Shown piece by piece: positions 1 through 8,900 of a stretch of DNA of 10,853 nt. A program made the position numbers and the translations under genes. Location: the NCBI GenBank assembly GCA_030635415.1, contig DAOVYW010000058.1:1-10853 (forward strand), in the 5' to 3' direction. The first letter of the stretch is position 1; the number at the start of each line of letters is the position of its first letter. The stretch is from Candidatus Firestoneibacteriota bacterium. GTDB lineage: Bacteria > Oederibacteriota > JAAXVQ01 > JAUVAV01. The notes beneath the pieces were generated by a model. That model saw only the letters and a list, made by a program, of their open reading frames with translations, was not told the DNA's origin and ran no database searches.

Positions 1-11
1 AACCACTAACC

Positions 12-22
12 AGGAGCAGGAG
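12..22 (+). promoter_or_regulatory. Tandem Shine-Dalgarno sequences before guaA
   Basis: Two AGGAG cores lie head to tail, at 12-16 and 18-22. The second sits 8 bases before the ATG at 31, a normal ribosome-binding distance, and supports that start. The bases before it are too few to show a promoter or the preceding gene. Confidence 0.75.
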
Positions 23-30
23 TTATAGTC

Positions 31-1575
31 ATGGCACAACCGGAAGAGTTTATTTTGATTCTCGACTTTGGTTCCCAGTACACCCAGTTGATAGCCCGGA
101 GGGTCCGGGAACTAAATATCTACTGTGAAATTCATCCTTATCATCTCTCCGGAGAGCGGATCAAAGCCATGGCCCCGCGGGGTATTATTTTTTCCGGTGG
201 CCCGGCATCAGTATATACGGATGAAGCCCCAATCATGGCGAAAGAGATACTGACCATGGGCATTCCGGTGCTTGGTATCTGCTACGGCATGCAATTGATA
301 GGCCACCTGCTTGGCGGCAAGGTAGAACCTTCCTGTCGGCGGGAATATGGTTTTGCGGAATTGATGATTTCCCGGGACTGCGCCCTGTTTAAAGGGATGG
401 CCGGGAAAACCAAGGTCTGGATGAGCCATGGCGACGGCCTGGCGGCTTTGCCGCACGGTTTCCGGGCCGTGGCCCAAACCGCGAACGCCGCCCTGGCCGC
501 GATAGCGGATGAGACGCGGTCGATTTACGGTCTCCAGTTCCACCCTGAGGTCGAACATACCACTGAGGGCATGACCCTCTTGCGGAATTTTCTTATGGAT
601 ATCTGCGGCTGTCGCGGTGACTGGACCCCGGCGTCCTTTGTGGAGGAAACGGTCAAGCGGATTAGGCGGCAAGTGGGCGCCGGCCGGGTGCTCTGTGGCT
701 TGTCCGGGGGAGTAGATTCCGCTGTGGCCGCGGCCCTGATTCATAAAGCCGTGGGCGATCAACTGACCTGCATGCTGGTTAATAACGGCGTACTGCGCAC
801 GGGAGAAGCGGAAAAAGTCATCGAGGTTTTCAACCGGAATTATAATATCCATTTAAAGTATATTGACGCGGCGGAGGAATTCTTAACCGCCTTAAAGGGA
901 GTAACTGATCCGGAGGAGAAACGCAAGCGCATAGGTGTCAAGTTCATCGAGGTTTTTGAGCGCGAGTCCGCCAAGCTGGGGCATTTTGATTTTCTGGCCC
1001 AGGGAACCATTTATCCTGACGTGATAGAGAGCGTTTCGGTCAAGGGGCCTTCGGCCACAATCAAGTCTCATCATAATGTGGGCGGACTTCCGGAGAATAT
1101 GCGCTTCCAGCTGGTGGAGCCTCTGCGCGAACTTTTTAAGGACGAGGTGCGCCGGGTAGGTCTGGCCCTGGGGATGCCTGAGGATATGGTATGGCGCCAG
1201 CCTTTTCCCGGACCTGGATTGGCCATCCGGGTTATTGGCGAGGTGACCCCGGAGCGTCTGAAAATTCTTCGCCAGGCGGATACAATTTTTATTCAGGAAA
1301 TCAAACAGGCCGGTTACTACCGGAAACTCTGGCAGTCTTTTGCCGTGCTCCTGCCCATAAAGACCGTGGGCGTGATGGGAGATGAACGCACCTATGAGCA
1401 TGTGGTTGCCTTGCGGGCTGTGACCAGTGTGGATGCTATGACAGCTGACTGGGCCGACCTGCCCCGGGAACTGGTGGGCCGGGTCTCCAACCGGATTATT
1501 AATGAAGTTCAGGGTGTGAACCGGGTGGTGCTGGACATTTCCTCCAAACCCCCGGCTACGATTGAGTGGGAGTAG
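31..1575 (+). CDS. guaA: GMP synthase (glutamine-hydrolysing)
   Basis: This cytoplasmic enzyme makes GMP from XMP, ATP and glutamine, the last step of guanine nucleotide synthesis. The 514-residue length is normal for the single-chain form. Residues about 8-190 are a class I glutamine amidotransferase: nucleophile C84 in GICYGMQ, with H171 and E173 in HPEVEHT completing the triad. Residues about 205-395 are the ATP pyrophosphatase domain, with the PP-loop SGGVDS at 225-230. The C-terminal dimerisation domain carries PFPGPGLAIRVIGE near 391-404 and ends in the family-typical KPPATIEWE. No key residue is missing. The ATG at 31 has a good ribosome-binding site. The stop lies 4 bases before the likely start of the YjbQ gene, so the two are probably co-transcribed. 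In many bacteria guaB precedes guaA, but that region is outside the window. Confidence 0.98.
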   Translation: MAQPEEFILILDFGSQYTQLIARRVRELNIYCEIHPYHLSGERIKAMAPRGIIFSGGPASVYTDEAPIMAKEILTMGIPVLGICYGMQLIGHLLGGKVEPSCRREYGFAELMISRDCALFKGMAGKTKVWMSHGDGLAALPHGFRAVAQTANAALAAIADETRSIYGLQFHPEVEHTTEGMTLLRNFLMDICGCRGDWTPASFVEETVKRIRRQVGAGRVLCGLSGGVDSAVAAALIHKAVGDQLTCMLVNNGVLRTGEAEKVIEVFNRNYNIHLKYIDAAEEFLTALKGVTDPEEKRKRIGVKFIEVFERESAKLGHFDFLAQGTIYPDVIESVSVKGPSATIKSHHNVGGLPENMRFQLVEPLRELFKDEVRRVGLALGMPEDMVWRQPFPGPGLAIRVIGEVTPERLKILRQADTIFIQEIKQAGYYRKLWQSFAVLLPIKTVGVMGDERTYEHVVALRAVTSVDAMTADWADLPRELVGRVSNRIINEVQGVNRVVLDISSKPPATIEWE

Positions 1576-1579
1576 AAAG

Positions 1580-2023
1580 ATGGAAAGCGGATGGACGGTA
1601 TTATCCCGCCAACTGGCAGTTCAGACCCAAGGCCGCGACCAGATCATAGATGTTACCGAATTTTTGAAAACCTTGATTAGTGAAAGCCGGGTACAGGCAG
1701 GACTGGCCACCGTGTTTACTCCCGGAGCCACGGCCTCGGTAACAACGGTGGAATATGAACCCGGGTTGGTGGAGGACATCAAAACCCTGCTTGAAGAGCT
1801 TGTGCCCTGGAAACGCGATTGGGAGCATAATCGTACCTGGGGAGACGGTAACGGCGGATCTCATCTGCGTGCCGCCCTGATTGGTCCTTCGCTGACTGTT
1901 CCAGTAGTACAAGGAGAGCTTACCCTGGGCACCTGGCAGCAGATCGTGGTCATAGATCATGATACCCGTCCCCGTTCCCGTAAGATCATAATGCAAGTGA
2001 TGGGAACACAGCATGCCGTTTAA
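1580..2023 (+). CDS. yjbQ: YjbQ/UPF0047 family protein
   Basis: This is a 147-residue member of the UPF0047 (YjbQ) family of small soluble proteins. E. coli YjbQ has weak thiamine-phosphate synthase activity, but the physiological role of the family is unsettled. The hallmarks are present: GATASVTTVEYEPGLVED near the N-terminus, a central EHNRTWGDGNGGSHLRAAL segment, GPSLTVPV, LGTWQQIVVID, and a final RPRSRKI strand. The GATA and EYEPG wording matches the subgroup that lacks the HTTA motif. I chose the ATG at 1580 because GGGAG at 1568-1572 lies 7 bases upstream. A TTG at 1562 would add 6 residues and overlap guaA, with no better ribosome-binding site. The 3' end overlaps the dnaE start by 11 bases in another frame, which suggests translational coupling. 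Family assignment is firm. Function is not. Confidence 0.93.
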   Translation: MESGWTVLSRQLAVQTQGRDQIIDVTEFLKTLISESRVQAGLATVFTPGATASVTTVEYEPGLVEDIKTLLEELVPWKRDWEHNRTWGDGNGGSHLRAALIGPSLTVPVVQGELTLGTWQQIVVIDHDTRPRSRKIIMQVMGTQHAV

Positions 2024-5000
2024 AAATTTCGTTCATCTTCACGTCCATACCGACTATTCACTGCTGGACGGCGCCTGCCGCATAGATGCCCTGATTCAAA
2101 GAGCGCGTGAATTGAAAATGCCGGCGCTGGCCATTACTGATCATGGAGCAATGTACGGGGTGATTGAATTCTACCATGCCTGCTTGAAGCACGGCATCAA
2201 GCCGATTATCGGCATGGAAGCATATATTGCCCCGGGTTCCTGCCGGGATAAACGCAGTCATCACGGCATGAAGGACGCTGCCTACCATTTGACCCTGCTG
2301 GTCCGCGATTTGGAGGGTTACCGTAATCTGGTCGCGCTCTCCAGTATTGGTTTTCTCCAGGGATTCTACTATCGGCCCCGCATTGATAAAGAGGTTCTGG
2401 CCAAGCACAGCCGGGGTTTGATCGGTCTCTCGGCCTGCCTGCACGGCGAAATACCCATGCTTATCCAAAAAGACGAACTTCCCCTGGCGCGTCAGACAGC
2501 CGAAGAATACGAACAAATATTCGGCCCCGGCAATTTTTACCTGGAATTAATGGATCAAAATCTGACCGGGCAGGGTCAGGTAAACCGTGGGCTGGTTGAT
2601 CTCTCCCGGGAATTGAACCTTCCCCTGGTGGCTACGAATGACGTTCATTACCTCCGCCGGGAAGATGCCCTGGCGCAGGAGGCTTTGTTATGTTTGCAGA
2701 CCGGGACCAACCTGAGTAATGAACAGCGCATGCGTCTGCCTACCCACGAATTCTACCTAAAGTCAGGAACAGAGATGGAATCCCTGTTTCACGAATTTCC
2801 GGAAGCCGGCAGCAATGCCACCGAAATTGCCGGCCGTTGTAACCTGGAGATTCCAGCCGGTCGTATCCAACTGCCGCATTATCCTATTCCTCCGGAAATC
2901 CACCCCCAGTTGACACAGATAAGGGAGAAGGGCGCTCCCACTGAACTGGACGCCTACCTGACATGGCTATGCCAGGAGGGGTTGAGGCGGCGCTATGCCC
3001 AGCCCAATGAGGAGCAGCAACGGCGCATGGAGAGGGAATTGGCGGTGATTGGAAAAATGGGTTACGCGGCCTATTTTCTGATTGTCTGGGATTTTATCCA
3101 GTATGCCCGTGGGCAGGGGATCCCGGTCGGGCCGGGCCGGGGATCAGTGGCCGGCTCGCTGGCAGCTTATCTTCTGGGCATAACCGAGATAGATCCGCTG
3201 CGTTACGGATTGATCTTTGAACGTTTTTTAAATCCGGAACGTATCAGCATGCCGGATATTGACGTGGACTTTTCAGATATTGGACGCGATAAAGTCATCC
3301 GCTACGTGACGCAGAAATACGGCCGGGAAAACGTGGCACAGATTATAACTTTCGGTACCATGGCGGCCCGCGCCGCGGTTCGGGATGTCGGCCGGGTTTT
3401 GAATTATTCCTATGGGGAAGTGGACCGCCTGGCCAAGTTGATTCCTCCCACCCTGGACATGAAGCTTGCCAAAGCCCTGGATATGGTTCCGGAACTAAAG
3501 ACTCAAATGAATACGGATGAAAAAGTCCGCCGCCTGCTGGATATCGCGCAAGTCCTGGAAGGACAGGTGCGCCACGCCTCGACCCATGCCGCGGGAGTAG
3601 TAATTTCACGGGATCCGCTCCTGGAGATGGTGCCCTTGTGCCAGACCAAAGCCCGGCGGGGTAAAGAAAAGGGGGAAGGGACGGAGAAGGAATCAGGGGA
3701 GCGAAACCACGAAGGTACGGGCGTTACGCTTAGCACGCAGTATTCCATGGAATCCCTGGAGCGGCTGGGATTGTTGAAAATGGATTTTCTGGGATTGCGT
3801 ACCCTTACTATTATCGCGGATGCCCTGGATGAGATTTCCTGGAAGAATGGGAAACGCCTGGAACTCGAGAGCCTTAGTCTGGATGACGCAAAAACCTTTG
3901 ATCTGCTGGGAGAGGGACAGACCATCGGAGTTTTTCAACTGGAATCCATTGGCATGCGGGATTTACTCCGGCGGCTAAAACCCCGAAGCCTGAAAGAGAT
4001 CTGCGCGTTGATAGCGCTTTATCGGCCGGGTCCCATGGCCATGATTGACGATTATATCCAGCGCAAGCAGGGCCGGGTCCAAGTTAAATATATTCATCCG
4101 GAACTGGAGAGTGTTTTGGGCGAGACTTTTGGAACTATTGTCTATCAGGAGCAGGTTATGCAGATCGCGGTACGGCTGGGAGGATTTTCTTTCAGCCAGG
4201 CGGATATTCTGCGGCGGGCCATGAGCAAAAAAAATCCCGAAATTATTGAACTACAGCGGGATAATTTTATTCAGGGCGCCCAGGCCAAGGGGGTTGACGC
4301 TGATACGGGAGAGGCAATATTTAACCTGATAGCGCGCTTTGGCGAGTACGGATTTAATAAATCGCACAGCCTGGCCTATGCCTTGCTGGCCTATCAAACC
4401 GCCTGGTTAAAAGCCAATTATCCGCAGGCTTACATGGCGGCCATGCTTTCCAATGAAATGCAGAATACCGATAAAGTGGCCTTGTATATTTCCGAATGCC
4501 GGCGCATGGAAATCGTGGTGGTTCCGCCGGATGTTAACACCGGCCGGGAAAGGTTTAGAGTGGATCAGGACCAAATTGGTTTTGGCCTGGCCGCTATCCG
4601 TCACGTGGGAGTCAATGCCGCTCAGGCTATCCGGCAGGAGAGGGAAGCCAAAGGTAACTATTCCACCTTAACGGATTTCTGCAACCGGATTGATCTTAGA
4701 ATTGTGAATGCTCGTGTAATCGAAAGCCTGATTAAAGCCGGTGCTCTGGACAGCATAGGCCCATCCCGTCCCGGCATGCTGGCAAACCTGCCGCAATGCC
4801 TGGCTTCGGCCCAGAAATGGCAGGAAGAGAAAGAGCGGGGCCAGATGTCCATTTTTGGGGATGTGGGGCCGGATATTCCGGTCGCTCCGGATGCCGTTGC
4901 CGAAGAGCCGGAAAGAGTTCGGCTGACCCATGAGAAAGAGGTCCTGGGTTTTTATTTAACCGGTCATCCCCTGGTCCAGCACCAGGATTTGCTGGATACT

Positions 5001-5555
5001 TTTAGCACTGCTACCACTGGCACTTTAAATAAACTGGCCGAGGGCAGTCAGCTGGTAATCGGTGGAGAAGTGGTTGGCGTCCGGCACAGCGCTACCAAGC
5101 GCCGGGAACCAATGCTGCGTTTTTCCCTGGAAGACACTGAAGGACTAACCGAGGTTATTGTCTGGCCGGACCTGCTGGGAAGCCACAAAGATTACCTGGT
5201 CAAGGATGCCATGCTGTTTGTGGTGGGTAAAATGGATTGCAGCGGGGATGAGAACCGGATTATTGCCACGGATATAGTTCCTTTATCCGAGGCTTTTAAC
5301 CGGCTGGCCCGGCGGCTGCATCTGCACTTGCCCCTGGCCATGGGAGAGGAACAGCTGGCAGGATTAAAAGAACTATTAGGCAGTCATACAGGCGCTACGC
5401 CGGTATACCTGCATCTTCCCACCCGGCGGCATAAGGAGGTAGTCGCCAAACTGCCGGGCCGCTTTAACACGGCCGTGGACGCCGGGCTGGTGACCAAGCT
5501 GAAAGAGATGGTGGGCCCGGACCGGGTGAAGATCCAAGGGCCGGTGGCAGGGTGA
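2013..5555 (+). CDS. dnaE: DNA polymerase III alpha subunit
   Basis: This is the replicative polymerase catalytic subunit, in 1180 residues. Residues about 6-215 form the PHP domain. Its metal-ligand motifs look complete: HLHVHTDYSLLDG, ITDHG (D43, H44), GMEAY (E69), H83/H84, SACLHGE (C142) and NDVHY. That pattern is typical of DnaE proteins with an intact PHP exonuclease site. The polymerase core includes GPGRGSVAGSLAAY (373-386) and the catalytic aspartates D415 and D417 in MPDIDVDF. The third aspartate is D591 in LLKMDFLGL. The fingers region contains YRPGPM and FNKSHSLAYA. A clamp-binding pentapeptide, QMSIF, lies at 944-948. An OB-fold follows at about 1014-1090, then a short C-terminal domain. 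An extra charged, purine-rich stretch of about 22 residues lies near 546-570. The ATG overlaps the yjbQ end and is preceded only by a weak purine-rich site, consistent with coupled translation. Confidence 0.97.
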   Translation: MPFKNFVHLHVHTDYSLLDGACRIDALIQRARELKMPALAITDHGAMYGVIEFYHACLKHGIKPIIGMEAYIAPGSCRDKRSHHGMKDAAYHLTLLVRDLEGYRNLVALSSIGFLQGFYYRPRIDKEVLAKHSRGLIGLSACLHGEIPMLIQKDELPLARQTAEEYEQIFGPGNFYLELMDQNLTGQGQVNRGLVDLSRELNLPLVATNDVHYLRREDALAQEALLCLQTGTNLSNEQRMRLPTHEFYLKSGTEMESLFHEFPEAGSNATEIAGRCNLEIPAGRIQLPHYPIPPEIHPQLTQIREKGAPTELDAYLTWLCQEGLRRRYAQPNEEQQRRMERELAVIGKMGYAAYFLIVWDFIQYARGQGIPVGPGRGSVAGSLAAYLLGITEIDPLRYGLIFERFLNPERISMPDIDVDFSDIGRDKVIRYVTQKYGRENVAQIITFGTMAARAAVRDVGRVLNYSYGEVDRLAKLIPPTLDMKLAKALDMVPELKTQMNTDEKVRRLLDIAQVLEGQVRHASTHAAGVVISRDPLLEMVPLCQTKARRGKEKGEGTEKESGERNHEGTGVTLSTQYSMESLERLGLLKMDFLGLRTLTIIADALDEISWKNGKRLELESLSLDDAKTFDLLGEGQTIGVFQLESIGMRDLLRRLKPRSLKEICALIALYRPGPMAMIDDYIQRKQGRVQVKYIHPELESVLGETFGTIVYQEQVMQIAVRLGGFSFSQADILRRAMSKKNPEIIELQRDNFIQGAQAKGVDADTGEAIFNLIARFGEYGFNKSHSLAYALLAYQTAWLKANYPQAYMAAMLSNEMQNTDKVALYISECRRMEIVVVPPDVNTGRERFRVDQDQIGFGLAAIRHVGVNAAQAIRQEREAKGNYSTLTDFCNRIDLRIVNARVIESLIKAGALDSIGPSRPGMLANLPQCLASAQKWQEEKERGQMSIFGDVGPDIPVAPDAVAEEPERVRLTHEKEVLGFYLTGHPLVQHQDLLDTFSTATTGTLNKLAEGSQLVIGGEVVGVRHSATKRREPMLRFSLEDTEGLTEVIVWPDLLGSHKDYLVKDAMLFVVGKMDCSGDENRIIATDIVPLSEAFNRLARRLHLHLPLAMGEEQLAGLKELLGSHTGATPVYLHLPTRRHKEVVAKLPGRFNTAVDAGLVTKLKEMVGPDRVKIQGPVAG

Positions 5556-5702
5556 GGAGTTGGCGTGTCAAATCATGTGCATGGCATTATCATCGTTGAA
5601 AAATCCGGAATTGTGGTAGAGACGCCCAAATTGGGCGTCTCTACGAATAATACGAATATGAATAAATCATATTGGAAATTGGAAAATTCGGATATTGGAT
5701 AA
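5556..5702 (+). pseudogene. Decayed fragment of a REP-associated Y1 transposase
   Basis: Reading on in the dnaE frame after its stop gives SNHVHGIIIVEKSG, then VVETPKLGVST, then a stop at 5700-5702. The NHVHGIII stretch matches the HUH histidine pair and following strand of the IS200-like Y1 transposase family (TnpA_REP/RAYT), where the usual reading is MPNHVHGIII. Both HUH histidines remain, as HVH. The beginning of the domain, the catalytic tyrosine helix and the C-terminus are missing, and there is no start codon in context. From memory, many proteins of this family carry a VETP-LGVST-like segment after the HUH motif, which supports this frame being real transposase coding sequence. At about 48 codons it is non-functional. 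Chance resemblance is possible but unlikely given both motifs in one frame. Confidence 0.62.
5616..5644. repeat. REP-like palindrome with 14-bp arms
   Basis: The arm GTAGAGACGCCCAA (5616-5629) is repeated exactly as its reverse complement at 5631-5644, with one central base. In single-stranded form it would make a stem of about 12 bp with a loop of about 5 bases. It lies within the transposase remnant frame, where it encodes VETPKLGVST. There is no T-run after it, so it is better explained as a REP-type hairpin than as a terminator. Confidence 0.85.
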
Positions 5703-5765
5703 CGCAGGGGCGTGTGCATTGAATATCGTTTGGTCGCGTGAATTGAATACCGTTTGGGCGCGATT
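5694..5765. repeat. Three degenerate 24-bp tandem units
   Basis: Units start at 5694, 5718 and 5742. The second and third both begin ATTGAATAYCGTTTGGKCGCG and differ at only two of the first 21 bases. The first unit begins ATTGGATA and matches the second at about 16 of 24 positions. The last unit runs into the hairpin at 5753-5778. The 24-base period is a multiple of three, so every frame shows an eight-residue repeat. Confidence 0.65.
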
Positions 5766-5778
5766 TATCGCGCCCAAA
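5753..5778. repeat. Inverted repeat with 12-bp arms
   Basis: TTTGGGCGCGAT at 5753-5764 is the exact reverse complement of ATCGCGCCCAAA at 5767-5778, with two bases between. It shares the GGGCG core with the other hairpins in this gap. It is followed by an A-run on the + strand, and on the - strand no T-run follows the stem, so it is not a classical terminator. Confidence 0.8.
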
Positions 5779-5792
5779 AAAGACGTGACAGA

Positions 5793-5839
5793 CAGGGGCG
5801 TGAAATTTGGAAAAATGGGCGTGATGAATCACTCCCCTG
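5793..5839. repeat. Nested imperfect REP-like hairpins
   Basis: CAGGGGCGTG (5793-5802) pairs with CACTCCCCTG (5830-5839), matching at 9 of 10 bases. Inside it, GGGCGTGAT (5817-5825) pairs with ATCACTCCC (5828-5836), matching at 8 of 9. The single mismatch in each pairing is the same T at 5833, where a G would complete both. This looks like a decayed member of the repeat family seen just upstream. Confidence 0.55.
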
Positions 5840-5908
5840 CGAAATCGAAACCAAACCCGCAACGACAAAATCACATTGACCGGTAAATTTATTTAAGGAG
5901 CGCAAGAC

Positions 5909-8900
5909 ATGAAAAATTATTTCGCATACTTGCTGGCAGTGGCAACACTGCTCCTGGCCTGGCAATTGCCGGTCAACAGTTCTCTTTATCCGGAACCCAA
6001 AGGAGCTGACCAGGCAATAAAAGCGTGGACCAGCCAGTCCAAGAGTCAGGGTTTGCTTGAACGGGCATGGATGGAACATTTGTACAAGGCTAACAATGCC
6101 AAAGCCATCCGGTATGCCCGGAAAGTATTGTCAAAAGAGGCTGGCAACTATGCGGCGCATGAATTGCTGCTGAATATTTATCAAATGCGGGGAGATTATG
6201 CCGCAGGGTTTACGCATTTGCTGGCCATGCTTGAACAGGACCGGGTGGAAAACTGCATTTATTTACCGGGCGTGATTTATTCAAAAAGCAACCGCGATGC
6301 TCTCTGGCTTTCATCACAGCAACAGGAACAACTGGAAACGGTTTTAACCAGGAAAATCGCGGATCCCCAGGTTCCGGCTTTGCAGAAATATTATCAATCC
6401 AGATTGCTCTCCGCCCTTTATCTGGAAACCGGCCGCTTGGACAAAGTACGGGAGATTGCGGACCAGCTGGGATTTATCCGGGAATGGCTGGTGATCGGTC
6501 CGTTTGAGAACCAGGAAAAATTGGGTTTTGATGAAGTCTACGCGCCGGAAGAGGAGATCAATTTAAATAAGACGTATAAGGGCATGCGGGGCATGGTGAA
6601 ATGGCAAAAACTCAGTGCTGTGCGGAACAACGGGATTGTGGATTTAAATAGCGTATTTTACCCCCAGGAATGGACTGCCGGGTATGCGCTGACCTATGTG
6701 TATTCGCCGGAGGACCGAATAGCGGCTATCAGGACCGGCAGCGATGATTCCCTGAAAATCTGGTTTAATGAAGATTTGGTTTTAAACGATGAAACCTACA
6801 AAGGCTATCAAGCCGAACAGCATGTGATGGGAATTAAACTCCGCTGTGGGTGGAATAAAATACTGGTTAAAGTCTGTCAAGGGGGCGGAGCCTGGGAATT
6901 CGGCTTGCGGTTGACGGATCCCGCAGGGGTGCTGCTGACAGACCTGAAATATACCCTGGATCCCAAGCTTTATACCGGGCTGAAACAAGTATCCGGACAA
7001 AAGGGGGTGGAGGTGGTTGGGATAGCAAGACAGCTCTTGGAGCGACTGGCAAAAACTCCTCAGGATGAAAGCAGCCTGTATTATCTGGCGCGTAATTATA
7101 AGAATGAAGACCAACGGGAGGAAGCAATCCGGGCGTATGAAAGATTGCTGAAACAAAACCCGGCAGGTGCGCGCTACTGGCTGGAAGCCGGGGAGGTTTA
7201 TTTCTTGGGCGGTCGGCCGACCCAGGGACTGGCTGCTTATCAAAAAGCAGTGGAAATTGATCCGGATTATTGTGAGGCCCGTATCTGCCTGGCCAAATAT
7301 TATTATGAAAAAAAAATGCACAAGAAATCAGAGGTGGAATTGAAGCGGGTCTTAAAAAATAAGCCGGCACAGGTAGAAGCTATTCTTTGGACCGGCCAGA
7401 ATCACGAAGTCCAGGCCCAATGGGAAGAAGCTTATAGGCAGGGCCAGTCAGCCTTGCAACAAAGGCCGGAGTTGAGCTGGGCCCTTAATGCAGCCGGTTA
7501 CTGGGCTGCCCAGCGGGGTTTCCAGGAAGAAGCCCTGGGTTATTATCAGAAAGCTCTCAAAAAGCAATTTGCTTTCTCTCCGACATACTATAATTTGGCT
7601 CACATTTACAGAAACCAAGGTCAATACGAAAAAGTCGTCCGAACCTATCAAGCCCTTTTAAAGATTCAGGATCTGAACCTGGATCTATATATGCAAATCG
7701 CCGCAACTTACCGGCAATGGAAAAAATATGAGAAAGCTATCCAGACCTGCAAGCAGGTCTTGGAACTTTGTCCCACCCACGCCAGGGCGTTTGAGTTGCT
7801 GGGCAGAATTAATTTCGATGAGGGGAACCAAGCGCAAGCCAGGACCAATCTGGAAAAATCCCTGCAGTACCAACCGAACAACATGTTGCTGCGTGAATAC
7901 ATCAAAAAAATATTTCCCTTCCAGGACAAGATTTTTGAGCAATATGGCCGGAGTGAGAAAACCTGCGAAAAAATCCGGCAAAGGAAAGTAGTGCCTGAAC
8001 AATTCCCCAAATGCGCGGCCGCACACCTGCTGAACCAGGTGGTTACGCATGTGTTTGCAGACGGCTCCTATTCCGAAATGCGGCATGTGCTGGTAAAAAT
8101 TCTCACGGATTCCGGCCGCGATGCTTTTGGCTCGGCTTATTTGCCAAATGATCCTTCCGTGAAAATCCTGAAAGCCTATACTCTTAAAGCCGATGGGAAA
8201 AAAGTGGAACCCACGGATATCCGCGGCGGTAAAATTGTATTTGCCGCGGTAGAACCAGGGGCGATAATGGAATACCAATATACCTACGACGCGTATTACG
8301 GAGGATGGCTGCAAGGCTATTATTATTCCCAGCTGCCTTTTCAAGCCCGCGACACTCCAATGTTAAACTCTGAATGGGTTGTAGCCTTGCCGCAGAATCA
8401 GAAGCTAAACACTTATATTAACGGGAAAATAGCGCACCACACCAAGACCAGGGCGGATGAGCAAGTCCATATTTGGCGGGCAAAAAATATGGAGCCGATT
8501 TATTCCGAGCCTTTTCAGCCGGCGTATCAGGACCTGGCAGCAGGGGTATTTATTTCTACGATTCCTTCCTGGGAATTCATGGCCAAATGGGCGGCTAATC
8601 TGGTTAAGGACCAGATGGAACTGGACGAGGCTCTGAAAACTAAACTAGCGGTTTTAACCACCAACCAGCCGACTTTGCAGGACAAGATTCGCAGTATCTA
8701 CAATTTTGTGGCCCAGGACATCCGTTATGAGAGCCGCGGGGACACTTGGATCTTCGGAGTGAAGCCGCAAAAAGCAGCGAATATATATGCGGATGGCTAT
8801 GGCGTGTGCAAGGATAAAGCGCTGCTGCTGATCGCACTGTTGAGAGCAATTGATGTTCCAGCGCATTTTGCCCTCGTGGAAACCAATAATTTAGGACATC

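Larger units (their letters stand above)
5556..5908. other. Repeat-filled intergenic region after dnaE
   Basis: This 353-base gap holds a transposase remnant next to the dnaE stop, a perfect palindrome, three degenerate 24-bp units in tandem, two further hairpins, and the ribosome-binding site of the next gene. None of the hairpins is followed by a T-run on either strand, so I see no standard intrinsic terminator. I also see no strong sigma70 promoter for the downstream gene. The short open frames here, including a minus-strand one at 5641-5874 with an eight-residue repeating RPNxIQxT pattern, are translations of the repeats and not genes. Confidence 0.8.

Noticed and set aside
208..1401. Long minus-strand open frames across guaA (208-852 and 892-1401)
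   Set aside because: They lie wholly antisense to a clear full-length GMP synthase and show no recognisable motif. They are codon-pattern shadows.
1562..1579. TTG start for the YjbQ protein
   Set aside because: ATG at 1580 has GGGAG at 7 bases and avoids overlapping guaA. The extra six residues are not family-like.
3651..3737. Intein or mobile insertion in dnaE
   Set aside because: The extra segment is far too short, lacks splicing motifs (Cys/Ser start, His-Asn end) and has no inverted ends. A linker expansion is simpler.
5616..5644. Intrinsic terminator for dnaE
   Set aside because: The stem is strong but no T-run follows on either strand, and the sequence is better explained as a REP-type palindrome within a transposase remnant.
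5694..5765. CRISPR array
   Set aside because: The units are directly adjacent with no spacers, degenerate and only three in number. No cas genes are present.
5641..5874. Minus-strand frame with eight-residue RPNxIQxT repeats
   Set aside because: The periodicity comes from the 24-bp DNA repeat, a multiple of three, and the frame spans unrelated hairpins. It is not a plausible gene.
7685..8344. 219-residue minus-strand open frame inside the large exported protein gene
   Set aside because: The + strand frame carries regular TPR and DUF3857-like sequence through this stretch. The minus frame has no family features.
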